From positions 1-63,714 of the forward strand of contig CAIRSA010000162.1 of the NCBI GenBank assembly GCA_903881085.1: a stretch of 63,714 bases of DNA, written 5' to 3'. A program made the translations under genes and the position numbers. The notes beneath the pieces were generated by a model that was not told the origin of the DNA, searched no databases, and saw only the letters and a list, made by a program, of their open reading frames with translations. Shown piece after piece: positions 10,028-18,577 of this stretch. This DNA comes from an uncultured Acidobacteriia bacterium. GTDB lineage: Bacteria; Acidobacteriota; Terriglobia; Bryobacterales; Bryobacteraceae. Every line of letters begins with the position of its first letter. Position 1 is the first letter of the stretch.

Positions 10028-10052
10028 GAGACCGCCACGCCGTGGCGGTCTC
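10028..10052 (+). terminator. Perfect hairpin after the Gfo/Idh/MocA gene
   Basis: The arms GAGACCGCCACG and CGTGGCGGTCTC are exact reverse complements separated by one base, so in RNA the stem would be about 11 bp with a 3-nt loop. The hairpin lies 43 bp after the stop at 9985 and is followed by ATTCTCT rather than a pure T tract. It is a likely but imperfect intrinsic terminator separating this gene from the sigma-factor unit. Confidence 0.6.
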
Positions 10053-10175
10053 ATTCTCTCCCCGCCTGGGGCAATCAAAAAATAAATGTAAAAAGTTGTT
10101 CCGCGATGCGATCTCCGCTGTCTCAGTATGCAGATGGAGATCGTATCAACAATCCCAAGCGTTAGAATAGGGAGC

Positions 10176-10760
10176 ATGGAGACGGGACAGTTGCCCGATG
10201 AGGAGTTGGTCGCGCGTTATCGCGCAGAAAACGACCAGGCCCTTCGTGCCCAATTAGTTAACGAACTATTCTCGCGTCATTATAAAACCGTGGCCAGATG
10301 GTGTTACCGCGTAACCGGCGACTCCCAATCAGCGGCGGATATGGCGCAGGATGTGTTTCTGAAGGCTTATCGCAATCTGGATTCCTTCCGGCTAAACGCC
10401 CGATTTACAACCTGGCTGTACACGATCTCGAAGAATCACTGCCTCACTGAGGTCAAATCGCGCGCCACCCGCGAACTGGAAGCAAGCGAGGAAGTACTCC
10501 TCAATCTTGCCGATGCCACGGTCAACGCGTCGCAGGCCTTGGAACAAGAAAGTTCACTGGCGATCATGCGCAAGTTGCTGGCAGAATCGCTGGATGAAAC
10601 CGAACGCACCGTCATGACCTTGCACTATGGCGAAGAGATGCCGCTCGACGCCATTACAAGATTGCTGCAACTGGCAAACGCAAGCGGGGCCAAGGCGTAT
10701 ATCGTGAGCGCGCGGCGAAAGCTGAACCGCGCCATGGAACGGCTGAAGTCCAAAGGGTAA
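10176..10760 (+). CDS. ECF-type RNA polymerase sigma factor
   Basis: Sigma-70 family factor (194 aa from the ATG at 10176, preceded by GGGAGC; an in-frame ATG at 10128 would add 16 residues). Region 2 is seen as LFSRHYKTVARWCYRVTGD, then AADMAQDVFLKAYRNL and TTWLYTISKNHCL. Region 4 is seen as LDETERTVMTLHYGEEMPL followed by ARRKLNRAMERLK. There is no region 3, as expected for the ECF group. The next gene, 4 bp downstream, encodes a putative membrane anti-sigma factor, the standard arrangement. The third gene in line is a secreted protein, a plausible target or sensor. Which promoters it serves is unknown. Confidence 0.88.
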   Translation: METGQLPDEELVARYRAENDQALRAQLVNELFSRHYKTVARWCYRVTGDSQSAADMAQDVFLKAYRNLDSFRLNARFTTWLYTISKNHCLTEVKSRATRELEASEEVLLNLADATVNASQALEQESSLAIMRKLLAESLDETERTVMTLHYGEEMPLDAITRLLQLANASGAKAYIVSARRKLNRAMERLKSKG

Positions 10761-10764
10761 TTCG

Positions 10765-11433
10765 ATGAGCGAAGAAATATTGAAAAACGCGTTGAAAGCC
10801 ACTACCGAATGCCTCGGTGAGGAACGCCTGCTCGCGTTGGAATCGGCTGAGGACAAGCAGCATTTGGCGGACTGCCCACGCTGCCAGGCGGAAAGGAAGT
10901 TACTGGACCAGTTCTTTTCGTCCGAAACTTCGCCCGAAGAACAAAAGCAGGTGGATTGGATTGCCAAACAGTTGGCAAAGAACCCTGTGGCGAAGCCAAC
11001 CGGCTGGCGCTCCTGGTTCACGCTTCCCAGGTTGAGCGCAATCTCGCTGGCAATGGCTTCGGTGCTGGTCTTCATTTCGCTGCGCACCACGATGAACACG
11101 GCTCCTTCGATTGACGACACGACAACAAACCTCTCGAATTTCCGATCGGGCGAGGTGAAATTAAACACTCCTACTGGCAATATTGCAACCGCACCTAAGG
11201 CCTTCACCTGGGAAGAAGTCAAGGGAGCGGCAAGATACCGGGTAAGCTTGATGGAAGTAGACCAAAATGTACTGTGGAGTATGGAAATTAACACAATCTC
11301 CATGGAAGTGCCGGAGGAAGTCCAGGTTAAAATGGTACCAGCTAAAACGTTATTGTGGCAGGTTGACGCACTCGACGCATCGGGAATGGTGATCGCGTCA
11401 TCGCCAGCCGAACGATTTAGGGTTACGCCGTAA
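10765..11433 (+). CDS. Putative membrane anti-sigma factor
   Basis: Protein of 222 aa. The N-terminal cytoplasmic part has H-x3-C-x2-C (His33, Cys37, Cys40; HLADCPRC), as in zinc-binding anti-sigma (ZAS) domains. One membrane helix follows (about 89-106). The C-terminal periplasmic part is beta-rich (about 135-222) and resembles a fibronectin-type fold (FTWEEVKGAARYRVSL, then LLWQVDALDASG). It begins 4 bp after the sigma gene, so it probably binds and inhibits that sigma factor and releases it on an envelope signal. The periplasmic domain may be the sensor. The assignment rests on context and the Cys/His motif. Confidence 0.75.
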   Translation: MSEEILKNALKATTECLGEERLLALESAEDKQHLADCPRCQAERKLLDQFFSSETSPEEQKQVDWIAKQLAKNPVAKPTGWRSWFTLPRLSAISLAMASVLVFISLRTTMNTAPSIDDTTTNLSNFRSGEVKLNTPTGNIATAPKAFTWEEVKGAARYRVSLMEVDQNVLWSMEINTISMEVPEEVQVKMVPAKTLLWQVDALDASGMVIASSPAERFRVTP

Positions 11434-11447
11434 CAAAGGAATTCAAA

Positions 11448-12626
11448 ATGAAAATTGCAGGAAATATCATTGCGGCTAGTTGCATGCTCGCAGGTTCATT
11501 GATGGCTCAAGGGGGAGGGAGCGGTGGAGGCGGCGGAACAAAGCCTCCCGCTCCAGTGGGGACGGTCACCTCGCCAGAATTGAGAATTTTTGACGTCACG
11601 GCGCCTCCCGGCGGCGTGGCGCTAATCCGCATTGGGCTCACCACGCCGATGCCGATCATCAGCGGCTCCGCCGCGTTTGATTTCGATCAGGGCGCATTGA
11701 TGGATGTGGCGGGAATCAGTTTACTGGGTGACTACTCCTCCGTTACGGGCGTGGCGGTTCGCAGCGCTGGCCAGCTCAAAATGCAGTTCACTTCCACCAC
11801 TGGCACATTTGGAACCTATGCCGACATTCCGATCATGATCATCAAGATCCCGGTCAGCCCGGCTGCCAAGATCGGCAACAAGTACAGGTTATTCTTCAAC
11901 GGCCTGACACTGACCGGCCCCAATGGCACCTATACCGCCACTTTCAAGCCGGGCACCTTCACAGTTGGAGGCTTTTCCGTCAATCAGGCCAATCCGCGCG
12001 TAGGCATGGTCAATCCCGGCCAGACCGTTACATTCAGCGGAACGAACTTCGTCCGCCCGATGACGATCCACAGCACCGGCCCGCGCCTCACCAACATCAA
12101 CGTGATCGATTCCAACACCCTGACCTTCACAACGATCGAAGGCTTTAACATGGAAGGCACGGAGTTCGACCTGATCAATGGCGATAAGGCCAGGAGCACC
12201 GATGTCTTCTTCTCGTACCGCAAAGGCGAATTGCAACAGGCGTCGCAGGTGCCGCTGATCGCGGCCAGCGATCCGATCTTCTCTTCAACAACGTACTCCC
12301 AGGCAAAGTTGAACCTGGTGGCCGGCAACATTGCGCCTGCCAATCTGATCACCGGCGTTGCCATTCAGAACCCAGGCCTGATTGGAACCATGGTTGAAGT
12401 CAGAACATTGGATGCAACCGGCACTACCGTGGGCAGCCGCAGGTACTTCCTGCCCCAAAACGGCTTGCTGCTCGAAAGCATTCAGGAACTGGTCCCAAAC
12501 ACAGCGTTGAACTACACCGGCAGCGTGAAGATCGAATCGTCCTCATCGCCGGTGCAGATCCTCGGACTGCTGGGCAACAAAGCCGACAACTCAGTTGCTC
12601 CGGTGATGGCGGTAGCGGTTCCATAA
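11448..12626 (+). CDS. Secreted protein with cohesin-like and IPT/TIG-like domains
   Basis: Exported protein of 392 aa. It has a signal peptide (about 1-20) followed by a Gly-rich linker (QGGGSGGGGGTKPP). Residues about 40-175 resemble a cohesin-like beta-sandwich (VTAPPGGVALIRIGL, SGSAAFDFDQGALMDV). Residues about 178-260 resemble an IPT/TIG domain (PRVGMVNPGQTVTFSGTNF). The C-terminal 130 residues are beta-rich and unassigned. It starts 14 bp after the anti-sigma gene and so is probably in that operon. Its 3' end overlaps the convergent CHAT gene by 36 bp. A role as surface adhesin or as output of the sigma factor is inference. Confidence 0.7.
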   Translation: MKIAGNIIAASCMLAGSLMAQGGGSGGGGGTKPPAPVGTVTSPELRIFDVTAPPGGVALIRIGLTTPMPIISGSAAFDFDQGALMDVAGISLLGDYSSVTGVAVRSAGQLKMQFTSTTGTFGTYADIPIMIIKIPVSPAAKIGNKYRLFFNGLTLTGPNGTYTATFKPGTFTVGGFSVNQANPRVGMVNPGQTVTFSGTNFVRPMTIHSTGPRLTNINVIDSNTLTFTTIEGFNMEGTEFDLINGDKARSTDVFFSYRKGELQQASQVPLIAASDPIFSSTTYSQAKLNLVAGNIAPANLITGVAIQNPGLIGTMVEVRTLDATGTTVGSRRYFLPQNGLLLESIQELVPNTALNYTGSVKIESSSSPVQILGLLGNKADNSVAPVMAVAVP

Positions 12627-14891
12627 CAGGAACGAAACCGCTGCCAGCACAGCTGCCGGCAGCAGCAGAAACCACGTCCAACGATAGAATACGGGGATCG
12701 GCGAAAGCCCATCCCCGTACAACACGAAAGCCCCCCAGAACTGCACGTCCGCCAGCCTTCCCCCGCTGTGAATAAACTTCAACTTCGCCTGCCGTAGAGC
12801 CTCTGCCTTACTCACGCCACTGCCAAGGAAATAGTAGAACTGCTTCATGAACTCCGCAGTCGGCCCATCGTCAACGCGCCACAATGTAGTCACCACGGCG
12901 TTGGCGCCAGCCAGCAGAAACGCGCGGCTGAAGCTTTCCACGCCTTCGCCCTGCACCAGCTTCCCGCGCTGCGTTTCACACGCGGAAAGCGTCACCAGAT
13001 CGACGGCACTCAGGTCGAGCGTGTAGGCTTCCCGCAGATAGAGGAAATCCGGTTCGCCCGCCCCTGCCGCAGGTGTGAACAGAATGCGCGAGCGGTCAGG
13101 CGCTGCGATGTCGGCCACGGCGTGAGTACTGAAGTGCAGCAGCGGGGCCGTGAGGTCATGCAAATTGCGCTTGGCGTTATCGGCAGCAAGGTACAAGTGT
13201 GCCCCGCCCGGCAATTGCGCCGAGATTGCTTTCGCCTCTTTCCGCGAGGCCGGTAGCGGATTAGGAATGCCCACAGGATCGGCAAAAGCGATGAGTTGCG
13301 CCGACCACGGAAAGCGCGCCGGTGGAATGGGCCGCGGCATTGGCAACATGGCGGCTGCAGGCAGGTAGAAGAGGCTGAATCGCTCGATCAGGCGCGCTTC
13401 AATGGAACGGAACCAGGCTTCGCCGTCTGGCACCACCGCCATGGCGCCGATGCCTTGGAACGGCTCCAGGGGAATCGTGGTTACCGGTCCGCGATGAAGT
13501 CCGCTGGCCGTGCGGGTAAGCCACAAAACAACGTTTTCAGAAGCGGAGGACCAGCAGATGAGCAGTGCCGTGCGAGCATCCAGCCGCTGCTGAATCGCCT
13601 GGAGCGAGGGCGCCGCCGCGTGAGACCCCAAGCGTTGTTCCAGCGCCTCGTACTGCGCCTCCAGCTCAGCCGTTGGATTCGCCACGATCTTTGCCCGAAG
13701 CGCGCGCAGTTGGATAACGTCCTGCGTTTTTTGCGTCCGTTCCACCATTGCCAATTGCTCCTGCATGGTGCGGGCGTGCGTGCGTTCCATCAGTTGGAAG
13801 AGCGCTGCGAGGTCGATCTTCTCAGCGGAAAGCAGTTGGCGGATCGCAGCGTCGTAAACGTCGCGCCGTGCCGCCAGGAAGTCATAACGGAGGGACGAAG
13901 CCTGCAAACGCGAGCGGACCGATTCAATCACGGCGATGGCCTCAGCCAGACGCTCCATGTTCGAATCCAACTGCCCCAGCGCATAAAGCGATTTCCATTC
14001 CTCTTCAGAGGAGTTGAGCTCACGCGCCAGCTTAAGTGCCGCTTCTAAATCCGCGCGTGCTTCGTTCTTGCTCTGCATGGTTCGCAACAGATCGCCGCGA
14101 AACAGACGTGATAGCATTACTCCACGGCGGTTCCCAGCTTTTTCCGCAATCTGGAGTGTCTCTGTAAAAGAACGTAGCGCCGAGGCGCGGTCATGCAAGT
14201 CCAGCGCCTGCGCCACGCCGATGTTTCGCAAGATGCCGATTCGCGCGTCAAGGCCTTGGTCGTCATTAAGCCTGGCGCCCGCCTGCCGATAGAGCTCAAT
14301 CGCTTTTACCGGATCCCCAAGCCGCCTGTAGACCGTTCCCAGGTTTGAGATGAGAATGCCTTCTTCGCGCGGCGACAACGCTTTCTCTGAGTTGCGAAGC
14401 TGGCGATAGATCTGCAGCGCCCGCTCTTCCTGGCCTATGCTTTGATAGAGCGTTGCCAGATTCACTTGGGTCACCTGGCTGGCACGTGAATTCCACGGCT
14501 GGGAGACAGTTTCCGCTACGCGCTTTTCCGCCTGACGGTAGCGCAACAAAGCGTCCATGTAACGGCCTTGGAAAAAGTAGACGCCGCCGATGTTGTTCAG
14601 CAGGCGGATTTCAAACTCTCCGTCACCTGCTTTGCGATAGAGTTCGAGTGCCGCTTCAAACAGTGGCAGGGCCGCGCCATAGTCGCCGCGGGAAAGCTGC
14701 GCCACCCCTTCGTTGTTGACCGCTTTCGCTTCGCAGCCGAAATCGGCAGCCTGCTGGCAGGCTTGCCGCGCCTGCCTGGCGAGTTCGACCGCCTTCATAT
14801 AGTCGCCCGCCGCGTTGGCGGCAGCGCTCTTCTGATTCAGCGCAGCCCGGTCTGCTGGAGACAGCGTCAAGAATGCAAGCAGCAGGATCAC
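12591..14891 (-). CDS. TPR-CHAT caspase-like protease, membrane anchored
   Basis: Protein of 766 aa. The N-terminus is a short hydrophobic segment (MILLLAFLTLS), a possible signal peptide. About 8-10 tetratricopeptide repeats follow (about 20-360), then a helical linker (about 360-430) and a CHAT domain (about 430-735). The catalytic dyad is visible: His590 in HFSTHA and Cys638 in LSACET, followed by the CHAT hallmark GEGVESFSRAFLLAGA. A membrane helix (about 738-756) precedes a basic tail (NRYRHHRS), predicting a type I topology with the protease outside the cytoplasm. CHAT proteases are relatives of caspases, separases and gingipains. Last gene of the FecR unit; it overlaps the Cys-rich gene by 4 bp. 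Substrate unknown. Confidence 0.85.
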   Translation of the reverse strand: MILLLAFLTLSPADRAALNQKSAAANAAGDYMKAVELARQARQACQQAADFGCEAKAVNNEGVAQLSRGDYGAALPLFEAALELYRKAGDGEFEIRLLNNIGGVYFFQGRYMDALLRYRQAEKRVAETVSQPWNSRASQVTQVNLATLYQSIGQEERALQIYRQLRNSEKALSPREEGILISNLGTVYRRLGDPVKAIELYRQAGARLNDDQGLDARIGILRNIGVAQALDLHDRASALRSFTETLQIAEKAGNRRGVMLSRLFRGDLLRTMQSKNEARADLEAALKLARELNSSEEEWKSLYALGQLDSNMERLAEAIAVIESVRSRLQASSLRYDFLAARRDVYDAAIRQLLSAEKIDLAALFQLMERTHARTMQEQLAMVERTQKTQDVIQLRALRAKIVANPTAELEAQYEALEQRLGSHAAAPSLQAIQQRLDARTALLICWSSASENVVLWLTRTASGLHRGPVTTIPLEPFQGIGAMAVVPDGEAWFRSIEARLIERFSLFYLPAAAMLPMPRPIPPARFPWSAQLIAFADPVGIPNPLPASRKEAKAISAQLPGGAHLYLAADNAKRNLHDLTAPLLHFSTHAVADIAAPDRSRILFTPAAGAGEPDFLYLREAYTLDLSAVDLVTLSACETQRGKLVQGEGVESFSRAFLLAGANAVVTTLWRVDDGPTAEFMKQFYYFLGSGVSKAEALRQAKLKFIHSGGRLADVQFWGAFVLYGDGLSPIPVFYRWTWFLLLPAAVLAAVSFLLWNRYRHHRSN

Positions 14892-15073
14892 GAAACGATA
14901 CGCGACACTTTATCTAATGGAACTTCGCATTCGCAACAGTCGCTGCACCTCAGGCACTTGCCACAGATGTGGTTATCGCAAGTGTCTTTGGTACAGCGAA
15001 CGCAAATGCGCGTGGATGCTTCACCGCAGATCGTGCAATCAAACTGCCGGGGCGTTGTCACGGGCGTAATCAT
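14888..15073 (-). CDS. Small B-box-like zinc-finger protein
   Basis: Protein of 61 aa with 11 Cys and one His. The spacing C13-x2-C16-x7-C24-x2-C27-x4-C32-x2-H35 resembles a B-box zinc finger, and a second cluster follows (C37, C40, C43, C46, C47, C49). There is no signal peptide, so it is probably cytoplasmic and binds two or more zinc ions. Both ends overlap neighbours by 4 bp (ATGA style): the secreted 188-aa gene before it and the CHAT gene after it. This strongly suggests translational coupling and makes the ORF real despite its size. Function unknown; an adaptor or regulator of the unit is conceivable. Confidence 0.72.
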   Translation of the reverse strand: MITPVTTPRQFDCTICGEASTRICVRCTKDTCDNHICGKCLRCSDCCECEVPLDKVSRIVS

Positions 15074-15636
15074 TTAGCGGTCCCTTTCTTCGGTGCGGGC
15101 TGAGTGGACGTGCGGTCGCGGCATCGCTGGGCCTCCTGATCGATCAGCCGGAACTCAGCCTCTTTCACAGCGGCGAGGTCGAGCATATACTGGCGCAGTT
15201 TTTCTTTATTGACGTTGTTCTCGCCGGCCACACCCTGCAACAGTTGGCCCAACGATGGGTTCTGATAACGGCTGGCAGCTTCGACCAGGGAACCGATCAC
15301 GGAATCGAGGGACTGGAGGCGGAAATACGTTTCCATCACCAGCGTGAGCTTATCAGGCGTGACAGCCAGCCGCTGGGCGGTGTTCACCACATAACCAACC
15401 GCGTCCTGGGCCGACTTCCGCTGCGTAATATATGCGGGTGAAGCACCCTTGGCCGCCCACTCTTCGGGATTTAATTCGGCAAGCAGGGGACTGATTCGCT
15501 TGACCTGCGCAGTCAAGGTCTCAATATCTTTTCTGGTCTCCCATTCGGGAGGAATGCCAGCCGTCTGAGCCGGAAGTAAACCGGTCAGTGCAGACAGGGC
15601 GAGAATGGAGTTGAACACCTGAAGTAATGTTCGCAC
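15070..15636 (-). CDS. Secreted alpha-helical protein, unknown function
   Basis: Protein of 188 aa with a signal peptide (MRTLLQVFNSILALSALTGLLPAQT). The mature part is mostly helical with no Cys until the C-terminus (QRCRDR). It includes SPLLAELNPEEWAAKGASPAYITQRKSAQ and a Lys/Pro tail (APKKGTAK). It lies 17 bp downstream of the FecR gene and overlaps the B-box-like gene by 4 bp, so it belongs to the four-gene FecR-CHAT unit. No family recognised. Co-export with the FecR and CHAT proteins makes a shared periplasmic role plausible. Confidence 0.68.
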   Translation of the reverse strand: MRTLLQVFNSILALSALTGLLPAQTAGIPPEWETRKDIETLTAQVKRISPLLAELNPEEWAAKGASPAYITQRKSAQDAVGYVVNTAQRLAVTPDKLTLVMETYFRLQSLDSVIGSLVEAASRYQNPSLGQLLQGVAGENNVNKEKLRQYMLDLAAVKEAEFRLIDQEAQRCRDRTSTQPAPKKGTAK

Positions 15637-15653
15637 TCTTCCAGTGTACTGCC

Positions 15654-16496
15654 TTAGAGGCCCGGCGGAGGAGGCGGCGGTGGTGGGGGCGGAGGAGGAG
15701 GAGGCGTTGTTCCGCCACCGGTCTTGGTTCCACCGCCATTATCGCCAGGCAATGGCTTGCCGGCCGAAGGTACAGTGGCGGGTCCACCGCTGCCACCGGT
15801 CTGGGTTCGCTGAACTCCCATCGACGCCAAATCGGAAAGTGTGCGGGCAATCTGCTGCCAGATTCCCGTTTTATCCGTCTTCTTGTCAGCCAGCGGCTGG
15901 TTCTTAAAGACGCGAATGTAATCCCCGTCATGTAAATCTTTCACACCCATGGACGCCCACAAGGCATGTTTTACTTCGACGTGACCTTCATCCACTACCA
16001 CCAGCGTGGTATCGTCGGCATCTTCGATGATCACATCGAATTTGGTTCCGCGAACGGAGATGACAGCCGTCGGGGTTGTAACACGGTTCGGATTGGGCAG
16101 GCCGCCGAAGCGCTCCACGTGAACTTTCACGCGGCCCAACATCAGGTCGAGCAGATCCTTCAAGCTGTTGGCATTGTTGCGATAAACCACGCGCGAATTG
16201 GGAAACACCTCAAAGGTGCTGCCATCGCTGGCAACCTGGAACATGGCATAGCCGTCAGGACCGGTGACAATTGTTTGGCGCACCGCTATCCAATCGCCAT
16301 TATTCAAAACCCAGGGGTTGTTGTCTTTGAGGACAGAGACCTGTCCATTCAGTTGGATGACGCGCGCCGCACGATCGGCCATTACGACTGGAGGTTGTTG
16401 CGAAGGCAGGCTTTGGGCCAGGCACACCACTCCCATAAGGGCTGCAAGGAGCCCAAGCCGGGCCGCTTGGCGATTTGTCAGTACGTTACGCAACAT
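15654..16496 (-). CDS. Secreted FecR-domain protein with 14-proline tail
   Basis: Protein of 280 aa from the ATG at 16496, chosen because AAGGA precedes it and the N-terminus then reads as a signal peptide or anchor (MLRNVLTNRQAARLGLLAALM, then VVCLAQS). An in-frame ATG at 16559 would add 21 residues. The FecR-like domain spans about 45-200 (VIQLNGQVSVL, GDWIAVRQTIVTGPDGYAMFQV, TTPTAVISVRGTKFDV). The C-terminus is Gly/Thr/Pro-rich and ends in 14 consecutive prolines plus Gly-Leu. It is first in the operon with the secreted helical protein, B-box-like protein and TPR-CHAT protease. Unlike classical FecR it has no cytoplasmic anti-sigma domain and so is probably an envelope ligand or sensor. 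Confidence 0.8.
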   Translation of the reverse strand: MLRNVLTNRQAARLGLLAALMGVVCLAQSLPSQQPPVVMADRAARVIQLNGQVSVLKDNNPWVLNNGDWIAVRQTIVTGPDGYAMFQVASDGSTFEVFPNSRVVYRNNANSLKDLLDLMLGRVKVHVERFGGLPNPNRVTTPTAVISVRGTKFDVIIEDADDTTLVVVDEGHVEVKHALWASMGVKDLHDGDYIRVFKNQPLADKKTDKTGIWQQIARTLSDLASMGVQRTQTGGSGGPATVPSAGKPLPGDNGGGTKTGGGTTPPPPPPPPPPPPPPGL

Positions 16497-16677
16497 ATTC
16501 CTTCGCCAAAATCCGATTCGCTTGCTGCAAATCAGTTTACCACTAAAATTGCATAGCAAACAGGGGGCCGTTTAATTACATCAACCAAAGTTGTTGTAGA
16601 TACGTCATCTCCTTAGCGGTTCTGCCGATAGAATAAGGGTACAATGGACTCAAGCGATGCGTCAAAAGGGAACAAGC

Positions 16678-18546
16678 ATGAAATCGCCGGTAAAAAAGAG
16701 GATGTTGGCCGCAAGCGCCATGCTGCTGGCCACCGCCGGGCTGCTCAGCGCCCAGCAGGTGGAGTGGCGTCGCGTCGGCAACTCGGCGATTGACCTTTCG
16801 CTGGCCGGAATCACTACGGGATCCGTGAGCCGGGTCTGGTATTCACCGGATGCTTCACGCCTGTTCGCCCAGATGGGAAATGGCCAAACGTTTGAGACCT
16901 CGGACTTTGAAACCTGGAAGCAATCCGCGCTGCCTGTTCCCGCACCTGCGCCTGGCGCCGAAGGGCGCGCCTACCGCACGCCTGAGCCAGGGTCCAAAGT
17001 ACGCCTCGCCGATTCCCGCCGTTACTACGCCGCTGGAAAGTTCGTTTGGCGCAGTGAGGATGGCGGCCGCAGCTGGGCCAATGTTACCGCATACAAAAAC
17101 CAGTCCATTATTGGGGAAGGCCATAGCGACATCGCAATTTCGCCGGCCAGTATCGACGAGATTACCGTTGGTGGCACAACAGGCATCTGGCGCTCTCTCG
17201 ACGGCGGCAAAAGCTGGAGCGATGTAAACACCACGCTACCCAATTTATCGATCAAGAAGCTGCTGGCTTCGCCCACAGGCACGCGTGGTTTCCGCGTGAT
17301 TGCTGAAGCAGCAGGTCAGCGGCGCGATCTGGAATGGGCTCCAGGCGAGCGACTGGCATGGCGGCCGGAAAACAACGGCACGGCTTCGCGGGCTGAACTT
17401 GCGGCGCGCGGCGTTTTGGCCGATGCATTGAAAACGTCGATTTCGAGCTTCGCGGCATCTGGGGATTTCGTTTACGCGGGTAGTGAGGACGGCCGGTTGT
17501 GGGTTTCGCCCGACCGCGGCAAAACGTGGGGAACGCCCGATCAGGCGCGCAACGGTTCTGTCGAATCGATCTGGGTGGACGGCAAAGATCAGCGCATCGC
17601 ACTCGCTGTTCGCGGGGCACATGTGCTGCGTACCTTCAATGGTGGGTTGTATTGGGAAGACATCTCGTCCAACCTGCCGGCGGTTACAGCACATGGAGTC
17701 GTTGCCGAACCGAATGCGGTTTATGTGGCCACTGACGCCGGAGCGTACTGGGCGGCGATGGATATATCGATCGCCGGTCCGGCTCCGCAATGGCGGCCGA
17801 TCTCAATGGGTCTGCCATCGCTGCGTGTGAATGACATCCGGCTTGACGCGGCCGGAAATCAGATTTTTGCCGCGGTGGAAGGCTATGGTTTGTACGCCGC
17901 GCCGGCTCCCCATCTGCGGCTCAGCCTGCGCGTGTTGAATTCGGCCGATTTCAGCACGCGGGCAGCCGCGCCTGGAAGTCTGGTCAGCGTATTCGGCGCC
18001 AGCATCGAAGCCGCACGAAGCGGATCGCTGCGGGTACCGGTGCTTGCCGCAACTTCCGAGCAATCGCAGATACAGGTCCCGTTTGAAGCCTCCGGCTCGA
18101 CGTTTTCCATGGCCCTGCGAACTGGCGGCAAGGAAGTCGCCGTGGGCTTCGCGCTGGAAGCCGTTTCCCCGGCGGTGTTTGTTGAGCAGGACGGCGCACC
18201 CAAGGTATACGATGCGGAATCGGGCGTACCCATCGACGCAATGAATCCGGCGCGTGCGGGCGCGAAGATTCAGATTCTCGCCACAGGGCTTGGCCGTGTC
18301 CGGCCGGATTGGCCCACTGGCCTGGCTGCGCCGCTCGAAAATGCTCCACAAGTGGTAGCCAACGTGCGCGTGATGCTGGATGGAACGCCGATCGAAATGA
18401 CGCGGGCAACATTGGCTCCAGGATATATCGGATACTATTTGATTGAAGCGAAGCTACCCGACGTGTTAAACACGGGTGCGGCCGAGTTGTCGATTACAGC
18501 GCAGGACAGCGAATCAAACCGTGTCCGGATCTATTTACTGCCTTAA
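16678..18546 (+). CDS. Secreted Asp-box (BNR) beta-propeller with Solibacter C-terminal domain
   Basis: Exported protein of 622 aa from the ATG at 16678, preceded by AAGGGA (an in-frame ATG 7 codons earlier is less well placed). After the signal peptide come Asp-box repeats (SEDGGRSW, SLDGGKSW, SPDRGKTW), typical of sialidase- or sortilin-like propellers (about 50-410). The last 210 residues match the C-terminal domain known from Solibacter (TIGR03437-like): LNSADFSTRAAAPGSLVSVFGASI, IQILATGLGRVRPDW, then ITAQDSESNRVRIYL at the end. This domain is a strong taxonomic hint. Its role is not known; an extracellular enzyme or binding protein is likely. Confidence 0.82.
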   Translation: MKSPVKKRMLAASAMLLATAGLLSAQQVEWRRVGNSAIDLSLAGITTGSVSRVWYSPDASRLFAQMGNGQTFETSDFETWKQSALPVPAPAPGAEGRAYRTPEPGSKVRLADSRRYYAAGKFVWRSEDGGRSWANVTAYKNQSIIGEGHSDIAISPASIDEITVGGTTGIWRSLDGGKSWSDVNTTLPNLSIKKLLASPTGTRGFRVIAEAAGQRRDLEWAPGERLAWRPENNGTASRAELAARGVLADALKTSISSFAASGDFVYAGSEDGRLWVSPDRGKTWGTPDQARNGSVESIWVDGKDQRIALAVRGAHVLRTFNGGLYWEDISSNLPAVTAHGVVAEPNAVYVATDAGAYWAAMDISIAGPAPQWRPISMGLPSLRVNDIRLDAAGNQIFAAVEGYGLYAAPAPHLRLSLRVLNSADFSTRAAAPGSLVSVFGASIEAARSGSLRVPVLAATSEQSQIQVPFEASGSTFSMALRTGGKEVAVGFALEAVSPAVFVEQDGAPKVYDAESGVPIDAMNPARAGAKIQILATGLGRVRPDWPTGLAAPLENAPQVVANVRVMLDGTPIEMTRATLAPGYIGYYLIEAKLPDVLNTGAAELSITAQDSESNRVRIYLLP

Positions 18547-18577
18547 CTGTTTACTGCCCAATCCAGTGAGATCACAT

